The notes under the pieces were generated by a model, which saw nothing but the letters and a program-made list of their open reading frames with translations, did no database searches and was not told where the DNA came from. A stretch of DNA of 64,000 nucleotides, taken from Rhodocytophaga aerolata. Its GTDB lineage: Bacteria > Bacteroidota > Bacteroidia > Cytophagales > 172606-1. The translations under genes were made by a program, and so were the position numbers. The stretch covers positions 43,440-107,439 of the forward strand of contig NZ_JAUKPO010000024.1 of the NCBI RefSeq assembly GCF_030503435.1, written 5' to 3'. Positions 44,783 through 52,407 of the stretch are shown piece after piece. Position 1 is the first letter of the stretch, and the number at the start of each line of letters is the position of its first letter.

Positions 44783-44822
44783 CTACAGTGACAGAGCCTA
44801 TCTACAAGCTCTGTCACTGTAG
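44783..44822. terminator. Hairpin ending the AraC-linked cluster
   Basis: A perfect 15-bp stem CTACAGTGACAGAGC/GCTCTGTCACTGTAG (44783-44797 with 44808-44822) and 10-nt loop, between convergent genes. No T-run on either side. Confidence 0.7.
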
Positions 44823-44849
44823 ATGTATAAAATACAATTATCAGCTAAG

Positions 44850-46298
44850 TTAAAACCAGCGGACAAAGAGTTTTACCAAGCGCTTCACTTTATCTGTATA
44901 AGGCGGGTAAATCATTTTTATCGAAGTAAAACCGGTACGCTGCTTCAGGACAGCTTTCTGATTAGAAAAATCTAAAAATCCGTAGTGGCCGTGCGCTTTT
45001 CCGATGCCACTGGTGTTTACACCGCCAAAAGGCAAATGCGGGTTGGTGTAGTGCAATACACACTCGTTAATGCAAACACCGCCAGAAGACGTATTATTTA
45101 AAATAAAATCAGTGTTTTTGTTGCTCTGGCTAAATACATATAGAGCCAGGGGTTTATCGCGTAACTTGATAAAGTTAGTTACCTGCTCTAGCTCCTCAAA
45201 AGTCAGTATGGGGAGTACAGGCCCGAAAATTTCTTCCTGCATTACCTGCATATAGGCATTTACCCGGGTTAGCAGCGTAGGCGCAATATAGTTTTCATCT
45301 TCAAGTATTTCTCCTCCGGCAGCCACCTGCGCCCCTTTTTGCACCGCATCGCTTATCAGATTTTGTAAACGTTTGCGGTGCAGGGCATTTACAATTCTGG
45401 CATAATCCGGAGAGTTAGCAATGGAACTGGCATTGCCTGCAAACAACTTCTGAATGGCGTTTTTTAGTGCCTGCACCAGTTCTGCCTCTTTGCTTTTATG
45501 TACAAACAGGTAGTCGGGAGATACACATATCTGACCGGCATTCATAAATTTGCCCCAGACTATTTTCTCGGCAGCATCCGCTATATCTGCCGTCTGGTCT
45601 ACCACCACCGGCGACTTGCCGCCTAGTTCCAGGGTAACCGACGTAAGGTTTTCGGCAGCGGCTTTCATAACGATTTTGCCAATCTGAGGGCTACCAGTGA
45701 AAAAAATATGATCGAACGGGAGACGTAATAATGCTTGCGCTACTTCTGCATCGCCTTCTGCTACCGCTACTTCATTTTCATTAAACAGTTCGCCAATCAT
45801 TTTCTTAATCAGCGCAGATGTAGTAGGCGTCATTTCAGAAGGCTTTACTATGGCACAGCATCCGGCAGCTATAGCCGAAACTAAAGGTACTATGGCCAGG
45901 TTAAAGGGGAAGTTCCAGGGAGCCATAATTAAGGATACGCCTTTGGGCTCGTACTGAATATACGAGCTAGAACCTAGCAGCGCTATGGGAGTAGCTACTT
46001 TCGTGGGTTTCATCCATTGCCGCAAATGAGCTGTGGTATGGTCTATTTCTGCTTTTACCGGGTATATTTCGGTGCTGTCTACTTCTGCTGCTGGTTTGCG
46101 GAAATCGTCGTACAAGGCTTCGTGGATCAGTACCCGGTTGGTAAATAACCAGTTTTTTAGTCTATGAAGTTTTTCTATTCGCTGGCTGGCCGTGGTTTGC
46201 CGGATATAGTCTTTATGTGCCCGTTGCTTTTCAAAGATTTTCGTGAGTGTATCGGTGAAATTGGATTTTTCAGAAATGGAGGTAGGTAATACATTCAT
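44850..46298 (-). CDS. Aldehyde dehydrogenase family protein (fatty-aldehyde/class 3-like)
   Basis: A 482-residue NAD(P)-dependent aldehyde dehydrogenase. Motifs: WNFPFNL, FFTGSPQIGK, VTLELGGKSP with the general-base Glu, and NAGQICVSPDY with the catalytic Cys. The C terminus (YPPYTDKVKRLVKLF) is hydrophobic and basic, as in class 3 and fatty aldehyde dehydrogenases, and may attach to membranes. It stands alone. It could oxidise aldehydes made by the amine oxidases, but this is only an association. Confidence 0.92.
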   Translation of the reverse strand: MNVLPTSISEKSNFTDTLTKIFEKQRAHKDYIRQTTASQRIEKLHRLKNWLFTNRVLIHEALYDDFRKPAAEVDSTEIYPVKAEIDHTTAHLRQWMKPTKVATPIALLGSSSYIQYEPKGVSLIMAPWNFPFNLAIVPLVSAIAAGCCAIVKPSEMTPTTSALIKKMIGELFNENEVAVAEGDAEVAQALLRLPFDHIFFTGSPQIGKIVMKAAAENLTSVTLELGGKSPVVVDQTADIADAAEKIVWGKFMNAGQICVSPDYLFVHKSKEAELVQALKNAIQKLFAGNASSIANSPDYARIVNALHRKRLQNLISDAVQKGAQVAAGGEILEDENYIAPTLLTRVNAYMQVMQEEIFGPVLPILTFEELEQVTNFIKLRDKPLALYVFSQSNKNTDFILNNTSSGGVCINECVLHYTNPHLPFGGVNTSGIGKAHGHYGFLDFSNQKAVLKQRTGFTSIKMIYPPYTDKVKRLVKLFVRWF

Positions 46299-46548
46299 AG
46301 GTGTTAGGGGTTAGGGTCATTGAACAGAACTGTATTCTTGTAAAATTGCCTGATACAAAACGCTGTTCCTTCTAAAAATTAACGGCAAAAGCAGCTAAAC
46401 CTGACAGACCTGGCAAGTTTATAGCTAGTAGCCGGAATTGCTATCTAATAAAATGAATAAATGACTCATTTTCAAGGTTTAGTACAAAAAAATATAGAAT
46501 CTGTATAGCCTATGTACTTTCATATGGGCAAATTTCTTTCTATAAGGA

Positions 46549-47631
46549 TTAATTTAAGGAAGCAGGCAGTTTAAAATCTGCTTTGCCGTTTTCTTCCTCC
46601 ATAAGTTGCAGCATCAGTTTACTAGCCTGGTTATAGCTTTTTCCGGAGAAGTTTCCTGCTATACTTGTGGCATAACTTACTGCCTTGATGGGAGTGAGTA
46701 AAAGGTTGGTAAGATTGGATTGCGGTACTTCCAGTAGATCTGCTACTTTGCTGCCTAATAAAAATCGCATAAACGAAGGATTAAATGCTTTCAGAGCGGC
46801 AGTAGGCGTAATTTCATCAAAACAGGTAAGCAGGGATTTTGTCAACTCTATGCCGGCTTCCGATTTGCGGAAATGTCTCCGGGTAATAAGTTTATCAAGC
46901 AAATAGGCTTCTTTCATGGAGGCAGGCAGCAATTTTTCCTCAACCCCTAATAAAAAGCCAATAACATTCCATACGTGTAGATACGCTTCTGCCTCTTCAG
47001 AGGTATAATACACACCTAGTTTCTGCAAACCTTCCAGCACGATGTAGGAAAAAGCCAGGTTAGTGCCGGCCATATCTTCCTGGTTAATAGGTTTGCCCCA
47101 GGCATCATTCCATTGCCTGCTTTGTAGCACATGAAACCGGACTGCTGCATGCATCAACCGCACTCTCTGTATGGTATTTATACCATTCCCTTTTCCGGAA
47201 AATGCGCCGCTAGTAGCTACCGTTAGTACAAATTGCCCGGTTTCAGCCAGGCGTTTGCGGGTATCTTTCCGAATCCGTTGCGATAGATACAATACCTGAG
47301 CACCATCGGCGGCAGCATAACAATAGGGTAATGAAAGGCTACCTAAAATAGATAAAATGGGTTGTACATGCTGATCAAAAAACCGGGCTCCTGCTTCTAG
47401 CTTTTTTGCATTTACCCAGGCAGGTAAAGTAGCTGTTTGGTGGAAAAATTGTATAACGGGCTCAGCGTGTGCAGCTGGCAGGTGGTCAGTATTTCTGGCA
47501 ATAGCTGCTATCAGCTGGCTTACGGCTCCCGCATTCCCGGTTGTAAATAAATGTTCAATTACCTGGTCTGCCAATGGGTCGGTTTGTTGACGCATAGTCT
47601 GCAACAGGTCATTAGAATAAGCACTTTTCAT
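46549..47631 (-). CDS. MpaB-type oxygenase domain protein (DUF2236)
   Basis: A 360-residue member of the oxygenase MpaB/rubber-oxygenase (latex-clearing-protein-like) family, helical heme-binding enzymes that cleave C-C double bonds. The family core is visible: FVLTVATSGAFSGKGNGI, then RVRLMHAAVRFHVL, with the conserved Arg and candidate heme His, and TNLAFSYIVLEGL. No signal peptide is present. Substrates range from rubber to small terpenoid compounds and cannot be predicted. It is flanked by an ALDH gene and a small hypothetical gene on the same strand. Confidence 0.75.
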   Translation of the reverse strand: MKSAYSNDLLQTMRQQTDPLADQVIEHLFTTGNAGAVSQLIAAIARNTDHLPAAHAEPVIQFFHQTATLPAWVNAKKLEAGARFFDQHVQPILSILGSLSLPYCYAAADGAQVLYLSQRIRKDTRKRLAETGQFVLTVATSGAFSGKGNGINTIQRVRLMHAAVRFHVLQSRQWNDAWGKPINQEDMAGTNLAFSYIVLEGLQKLGVYYTSEEAEAYLHVWNVIGFLLGVEEKLLPASMKEAYLLDKLITRRHFRKSEAGIELTKSLLTCFDEITPTAALKAFNPSFMRFLLGSKVADLLEVPQSNLTNLLLTPIKAVSYATSIAGNFSGKSYNQASKLMLQLMEEENGKADFKLPASLN

Positions 47632-47723
47632 AAAAGAAACTAATGTATACTATCTATAAGGAAAAACCAGTACAGAATGTTTCTTTCTGCTAAAGATATA
47701 CCCGTAGTTTTCTTGTTTTAGGC

Positions 47724-48107
47724 TTATGGCCTTGTAAGCTGTTCCATTCTAGCCAAGATATCGGCCAAAAAGCCATTTTCGATAATTGCATCGTAATGAC
47801 CTTCTACAAACTGGTCGGCCCGCAGGTGGGTGGTAATAATTTGGTAGAGGGTAAATATATCGGCCGTTTGTAATTTTTGCCGGTTTTCCAGATAAGTTAC
47901 CGCCTCATCGCTCCAGGCTTCCCAGTCGAAGTCCTTCAAAACAAATCCGTTGTTATGTAGATATTGAAATAGATCTCTGGCGGTAGAAGCACTTACCCGG
48001 CTGCTCATATCTCCCCAATACCCAATGCGGGAATACTCTGGAGACGTATTTTGGAGAAGTGGAAGAAATTCAAGCAATCCTTTAATAGATTCCGGCTGTG
48101 GCGTCAT
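47724..48107 (-). CDS. Hypothetical protein, possible DUF6508 family
   Basis: A 127-residue soluble protein. The pattern SIKGLLEFLPLLQ, GYWGDMSSRVSAST, LFQYLHNNGFVLKDFDWEAWSDEAVTYL and the C-terminal LYQIITTHLRADQFVEGHYDAIIENGFL resembles small Bacteroidota and other bacterial proteins of the DUF6508 type. That assignment is tentative. It is placed 92 bp upstream of the MpaB-like gene on the same strand. Confidence 0.6.
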   Translation of the reverse strand: MTPQPESIKGLLEFLPLLQNTSPEYSRIGYWGDMSSRVSASTARDLFQYLHNNGFVLKDFDWEAWSDEAVTYLENRQKLQTADIFTLYQIITTHLRADQFVEGHYDAIIENGFLADILARMEQLTRP

Positions 48108-48198
48108 ACGAGAAAAATAAGACTGAGTGAGTAGGTATGTTTTCGAAGATTAACGCCAGCAATGCAGGAATGGTTTATTTTAAAGCAATAAAACAAAG

Positions 48199-48230
48199 AA
48201 AGCCGGTCGCCTCAACAGACAACCGGCTTT
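48199..48230 (-). terminator. Intrinsic terminator of the DUF6340 gene
   Basis: 9-bp stem AAAGCCGGT/ACCGGCTTT (48199-48207 with 48222-48230), 14-nt loop, T-rich tail TTTCTTTGTTTT on the minus strand. Confidence 0.82.
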
Positions 48231-48260
48231 GTGTTTCTATATAAGTGTAGGTACCGCTGT

Positions 48261-49298
48261 TTAATTCTGCAATTGCTGCGCAAGCTTCTGCGCTTCCCAC
48301 TGACGCTGATCTAATACGCTGGCATACCGGCGGGCTTTCTTATTACCAAAATCAGTATAAGATCTGTTCACCCAAGTTTTCGCATTTTCCAGGTCGCCTA
48401 GTACTTCATAGGCCAGAGCCAGATTAAAAGCTGCTTTACCGGCTACCTTGGCATTGGGTGATTGGGTTGCTTTTAGCCAATAATCAGCGGCTCCTTCCCA
48501 ATCGTTTACCCGGGCTCTGCGGGAACCTATCCCAAAATTGGCATCTTTCTTTGACTTCTTATAAAATTCCCGTTCTACGGTATACCAGGTAGGAGAAATT
48601 CTGGCTCCATAGGCTAAGCCAGTCATGTGGCTTACCTTCTGGATGGCAGCTTTAGAATCAATTAACTGCACCACGGCATCTTGTATGGAATTTCCTTTGG
48701 CATACCAGCGGTTGTTCCGGTTAAGGTGATACTGGTCGGTAATGGTTTTTTGTTTTGCGTCGTATAAACGGTAGCCGATTTTAACCGTAGCCACACCTTC
48801 TGCATAATATTCCGGAACCAGAATCGTATCTCCCTTTTCAGTGACTTTCTTGGTGTTTTTGCTGCCTTTGGTGACTATAAAATCAGAGTCGTAGGTTTCT
48901 ATGGCTAGTATCGCATCAGCCTGGTATTTCAGGCTGAGTTCATTTACTAACGTCCACTGTAGCGGTACCGGAAAAGAACCGCCTGAGCCAGAACCCTTTA
49001 ATTCTTCATTCGTCACAATCATTTCATACCGCGGAGAGTTGCGTAAGTTTTCTTGCAAACCGCCCATAGCTGCCTGTATATTTTGTTTATCCTGTCCGGG
49101 AAACTCACCTGTGAGAAAACCTTCTACTACGTTGGCTACTTTGTTTTCCGGAATGGTCCGGTTTACGATGGCTACTTTCTTAATGTGGGGAGCAATGGTT
49201 ACTTGTGCCGGCCGCATCACTTTCAGATACGTACTGGTCATACAACTGCTCAGAAACACCACAGGCAGCAGATAGAATACTTTATAGATATTTTTCAT
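48261..49298 (-). CDS. DUF6340-type lipoprotein
   Basis: A 345-residue lipoprotein: signal peptide ending SSC (MTSTYLKV follows). The mature part shows the pattern of the Bacteroidota DUF6340 family: MRPAQVTIAPHIKKVAIVNRTIPENK, FPGQDKQNIQAAMGGLQENL, YQADAILAIETYDSDF, and C-terminal TPR-like repeats (AAFNLALAYEVLGDLENAKTWVNRSY). No enzymatic role is known. A TAGATTTG element sits at 49320-49327, 22 bp before the start. Confidence 0.75.
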   Translation of the reverse strand: MKNIYKVFYLLPVVFLSSCMTSTYLKVMRPAQVTIAPHIKKVAIVNRTIPENKVANVVEGFLTGEFPGQDKQNIQAAMGGLQENLRNSPRYEMIVTNEELKGSGSGGSFPVPLQWTLVNELSLKYQADAILAIETYDSDFIVTKGSKNTKKVTEKGDTILVPEYYAEGVATVKIGYRLYDAKQKTITDQYHLNRNNRWYAKGNSIQDAVVQLIDSKAAIQKVSHMTGLAYGARISPTWYTVEREFYKKSKKDANFGIGSRRARVNDWEGAADYWLKATQSPNAKVAGKAAFNLALAYEVLGDLENAKTWVNRSYTDFGNKKARRYASVLDQRQWEAQKLAQQLQN

Positions 49299-49319
49299 AT
49301 GTAGAGGTTGTTGCTTCTA

Positions 49320-49327
49320 CAAATCTA
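49320..49327 (-). promoter_or_regulatory. Possible -7 promoter element of the DUF6340 gene
   Basis: TAGATTTG on the minus strand, an exact TAnnTTTG. No TTTG occurs at the expected -33 spacing, so support is partial. Confidence 0.35.
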
Positions 49328-49416
49328 TGTGCCTGCCGGAAGTATTTTGTGTAATTACATATTGTGACTGAGAGATGTAAGTAAGCCGTTAGTTTTCAGA
49401 AAGATACTATAGAAAA

Positions 49417-49446
49417 ATAGCCTGACAGAACTGGCTGTCAGGCTAT
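49417..49446 (-). terminator. Intrinsic terminator of the Dabb gene
   Basis: 12-bp perfect stem ATAGCCTGACAG/CTGTCAGGCTAT (49417-49428 with 49435-49446), 6-nt loop, followed on the minus strand by TTTTT. Confidence 0.87.
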
Positions 49447-49467
49447 ATTGGACAATGTAAAATGCAT

Positions 49468-49776
49468 TTATTTGCTGAATGGGATGGCATCGTATACCTG
49501 CACCTTTTGCCAAAGATGCGAGCATTTTTCTACAAATTCTTTGTGTTTGGGATGCGGCTGATACAGGTCATGCTCTTTCTGGCTCTCAAAGACAAACGTA
49601 ATGGAATAATCATAGGAACTATCTATTACCTCACGCCTGGTAGGAGCCGGAACTCCCAGATAAGCCGTTTGGATATGTTCAATTTTAGCTAGCTGTTGCA
49701 AATGCTGCTCAAAAAATGTTCTGTCCTGTGCAGTAGCAGAATCTTTAAACCAGAAATAAACGGTGTGTACAAACAT
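49468..49776 (-). CDS. Dabb family (stress-responsive alpha-beta barrel) protein
   Basis: A 102-residue ferredoxin-like alpha+beta barrel protein. Seen: FVHTVYFWFKDSATAQDRTFFEQHLQQL, then YSITFVFESQKEHDLYQPHPKHKEFVEKC, which is the Dabb signature end with the conserved His/Tyr. Dabb proteins are dimeric, some with cyclase-like roles, most unassigned. Length is standard. Its transcript ends at a strong terminator 22 bp downstream. Confidence 0.85.
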   Translation of the reverse strand: MFVHTVYFWFKDSATAQDRTFFEQHLQQLAKIEHIQTAYLGVPAPTRREVIDSSYDYSITFVFESQKEHDLYQPHPKHKEFVEKCSHLWQKVQVYDAIPFSK

Positions 49777-49851
49777 AGGTGATGTGCTAATGGGTTTATG
49801 TGCTATTTGGCTGATTAATCTTTCTGCAATATCTGTAATAATCCGGAAAAC

Positions 49852-51270
49852 TTATTTAGTAGAAGATACTTTTTGATATCCTGCCGACTCTTTTGCTTCT
49901 CCCCGCAAATGTGCCAGTAATACATCGTAAACTTGTGCGGCTTGCATTTGTGTAGTTGGCAGTCCCATAGCATGTTTGGTAATCAGTAGAGGTCCATCCT
50001 TGGGATCATCGGGATAACGGCCATGCGAGCCTTTTACCAGGGTTGCATCCAGGGGAATAATGTCCATTAGCATCCGGAAGCCGAGCTTTTTCTTTAGCAC
50101 TTTCACGCCCACTTTCAGCGGCAGCATATTGATGCTAGGGTCAGCAAACATCTCTACCGGGTCGTAGCCAGGTTTTTTATGTATATCGACTATGCGGGCA
50201 AAGTCGGGCGCTTTGGCATCATCTAGCCAGTAGTAATAGGTAAACCAGGCATTTTTATCGGCAATGGCTACCAGTTCTCCCGCCCGCGGATGATTCAGGT
50301 GATGCTGTTTCTTTTCTTCTTCGCCCCAAACAGCTTCTACGCCTGGCACAGCCTCTAGCAGCTTTCGTACCTCGTTTATTTTGCTCTTATCATTTATATA
50401 CACATGTGCCACCTGGTGGTCGGCCATGGCAAAAGCTTTACTTACGCCTGCATCCAGTAGTTCCAGGCCGCGTTCTTCCCGTATGGCTATGTAACCTTTC
50501 TCCCGCAATACCCGGTTCAGGTGCACCGGGCGGTTTACGGGCGTGATGCCGTATTCGGATAGCACGACTACCTGGGCTCCTCTCTTTTCATAGAATTCGA
50601 TCAGGTCTTTGCAAACTTCATCAATCTCCTGCAAGTCTTTGGAAATTTTAGAAAGATCTGGCCCATGCCGCTGAATATTATAATCCAGGTGAGGCAGGTA
50701 AATTAAGGTGAGCGTCGGGTTGTGCCATTCGTCTACCAGCTTGGAGGCATCGGCAATCCATTTACTGGAACGGATAGTGGTACGTGGCCCCCAGAAATCA
50801 AATAAGGGGAAGGTGCCTAAAGCAGCTTGTAATTTATCCCGCAGCGTGGCAGGCTGCGAGTAACAGTCTGGCATTTTGCGGCCATCGGCCAGGTATTGCG
50901 GACGGGGTGTAACGGCATAATCTACGGTAGAATACATATTGTACCACCAGAACATATTGGCACAGGTAAAATTAGGATCTTCCTGCCTGGCCGCATCCCA
51001 TATTTTAGAAGCCTCTACCAGTTTGTTGGATTGCCGCCATAATTTAATCTCACATTCATCCCGGAAATACCAGCCGTTTGCCACAATGCCATGCACATCA
51101 GGAGTGTTGCCGGTAAGGTAGGTAGACTGTACAGAACAGGTTACTGCCGGAACAATGGGCATAATGGGTGTAACATGGGCTTTTTCTGACCATTGCTTCA
51201 GGAACGGCGTATGCTCTCCAATCAATCCGGGAGTTAGTCCTACTACATTCAAAACGGCTGTTTTACGCAT
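49852..51270 (-). CDS. Alkaline-phosphatase-superfamily phosphodiesterase (nucleotide pyrophosphatase-like)
   Basis: A 472-residue cytoplasmic member of the PF01663-type phosphodiesterases. The opening KTAVLNVVGLTPGLIGEHTPFL and the catalytic nucleophile region PAVTCSVQSTYLTGNTPDVHGI (Thr nucleophile) are clear, followed by metal ligands in YLPHLDYNIQRHGPD, VLSEYGIT and ADHQVAHVY. The N terminus resembles the enzyme found in the eboABCDEF export clusters of some bacteria, but no other ebo gene is near. There is no signal peptide. The substrate is unknown. Confidence 0.85.
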   Translation of the reverse strand: MRKTAVLNVVGLTPGLIGEHTPFLKQWSEKAHVTPIMPIVPAVTCSVQSTYLTGNTPDVHGIVANGWYFRDECEIKLWRQSNKLVEASKIWDAARQEDPNFTCANMFWWYNMYSTVDYAVTPRPQYLADGRKMPDCYSQPATLRDKLQAALGTFPLFDFWGPRTTIRSSKWIADASKLVDEWHNPTLTLIYLPHLDYNIQRHGPDLSKISKDLQEIDEVCKDLIEFYEKRGAQVVVLSEYGITPVNRPVHLNRVLREKGYIAIREERGLELLDAGVSKAFAMADHQVAHVYINDKSKINEVRKLLEAVPGVEAVWGEEEKKQHHLNHPRAGELVAIADKNAWFTYYYWLDDAKAPDFARIVDIHKKPGYDPVEMFADPSINMLPLKVGVKVLKKKLGFRMLMDIIPLDATLVKGSHGRYPDDPKDGPLLITKHAMGLPTTQMQAAQVYDVLLAHLRGEAKESAGYQKVSSTK

Positions 51271-51423
51271 GGGAAAGGTATGTATAGAAAATGAGTTAGT
51301 TTGTTGTGTAAATATAAAACGAAACGGCTTACCAAAGTTCCTCCTGAGCTGAAAGCTAACAGGTGTTTGTAAGGGTTACGAACAATAAAGTTGAAAAAAG
51401 TGAATAAAATAAGGGAAGTAGCT

Positions 51424-51431
51424 TACTTTTG
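51424..51431 (+). promoter_or_regulatory. Possible -7 promoter element of the metallophosphoesterase gene
   Basis: TACTTTTG, an exact TAnnTTTG, 47 bp before the ATG at 51479. The -33 position is not TTTG. Confidence 0.35.
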
Positions 51432-51478
51432 CCTGATTACCGGCGTATCGTAGTTCTTCTGCATACGTATTACCCACT

Positions 51479-51982
51479 ATGAAAATTGGACTGATTTCGG
51501 ACACACACGGATACCTGGATGAGCAGGTATTTTCTTACTTTGAACCTTGTGATGAACTATGGCATGCCGGGGATATTGGCAGCCTGGAGCTTATTCAACG
51601 CCTGGAAGCTTTTAAGCCTGTGCGGGCCGTGTATGGCAATATTGATGACCAGCAAATCAGAATTTCTTATCCCAAAGATCAGAAGTTTGTCTGTGAAGGC
51701 CTGGAGGTATGGATTACGCATATTGGCGGCTATCCGCCTAAATACAATCCACAAATATTAAACGCATTTAAAACCTATATTCCCCATATCTTTATCTGCG
51801 GCCATTCCCATATTCTCAAGGTAATGCCTGATCCGAAGCATAATAAGCTGTTATATATGAATCCGGGAGCCGCCGGCAAACATGGCTTCCACCACATGCG
51901 AACTTTGCTGCGGTTTGATATTAATGCCAAGAAGGTAAGTAATCTGGAAGTAATTGAGCTGGGAAAGCGGGCAGTATTGTGA
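51479..51982 (+). CDS. YfcE/MJ0936 family metallophosphoesterase
   Basis: A 167-residue calcineurin-fold phosphodiesterase. Metal ligands appear in order: GLISDTHGYLD (DxH), WHAGDIGS (GDxx), VYGNIDD (GNxD), ITHIGG and CGHSHI (GHxH), MNPGAAG. YfcE-type enzymes hydrolyse small phosphodiesters. There is no signal peptide, so it acts in the cytoplasm. It is divergent from the alkaline-phosphatase-superfamily gene, and the two phosphoesterases could share a regulatory region. Confidence 0.92.
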   Translation: MKIGLISDTHGYLDEQVFSYFEPCDELWHAGDIGSLELIQRLEAFKPVRAVYGNIDDQQIRISYPKDQKFVCEGLEVWITHIGGYPPKYNPQILNAFKTYIPHIFICGHSHILKVMPDPKHNKLLYMNPGAAGKHGFHHMRTLLRFDINAKKVSNLEVIELGKRAVL

Positions 51983-52047
51983 TGAATGAATGATTTTCAT
52001 TGTGGTTTGTATTTCAACCTATGCATAAGATGAACCAATTAATCTTT

Positions 52048-52407
52048 TCATCTAATATTTCTTGTTATTCCATCTTCACTTCCGAGTATTAAACTATCTT
52101 TATCAACCTTGAGTAACTTATTTTTACTTGTAAACTCATTGAAAAAGATAATCAAAGAATCTTCTTTTAAAATATAGGACATACCGCCATTGGCATCATA
52201 ATCCACAACATAAAAAGAGTTACTATCTAATCTGAAGTCAGCATGCGGTCCATCAGAATCAGTCGTCCAGATTCCAAATAACTCTTCTACTGGAAATTTA
52301 GGATTGTTAATCTGAGTTTTTGGAATACTATCAAATTCTTTGTGGCTATTCAAGTTGGAACACACCGTGGTGTGTTCCAAAGAAAAAATCAATGCCGGCA
52401 ACTGCAA
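52048..52407 (-). pseudogene. Lipoprotein-like gene fragment lacking its signal peptide
   Basis: The frame encodes a protein that reads like a mature small lipoprotein: a Cys-Ser-Asn-Leu-Asn start, NPKFPVEELFGIWTTDSDGPH, FRLDSNSFYVVDYD, LKEDSLIIFFNEF and KLLKVDKDSLILGSEDG. But there is no ATG and no hydrophobic leader; only TTG codons occur, the first at 52407 inside the 3' end of the amidohydrolase gene (19-bp overlap). A 26-bp perfect inverted repeat (52355-52380) sits exactly where the signal peptide should be. It is most likely a 5'-truncated remnant, though translation from a TTG cannot be excluded. Confidence 0.5.
52355..52380 (-). terminator. 26-bp palindrome at the end of the amidohydrolase gene
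   Basis: Arms TTGGAACACACC and GGTGTGTTCCAA separated by two bases. It begins 9 bp after the amidohydrolase stop. It may terminate that transcript, or be the scar of a rearrangement that removed the start of the downstream fragment. Confidence 0.55.
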
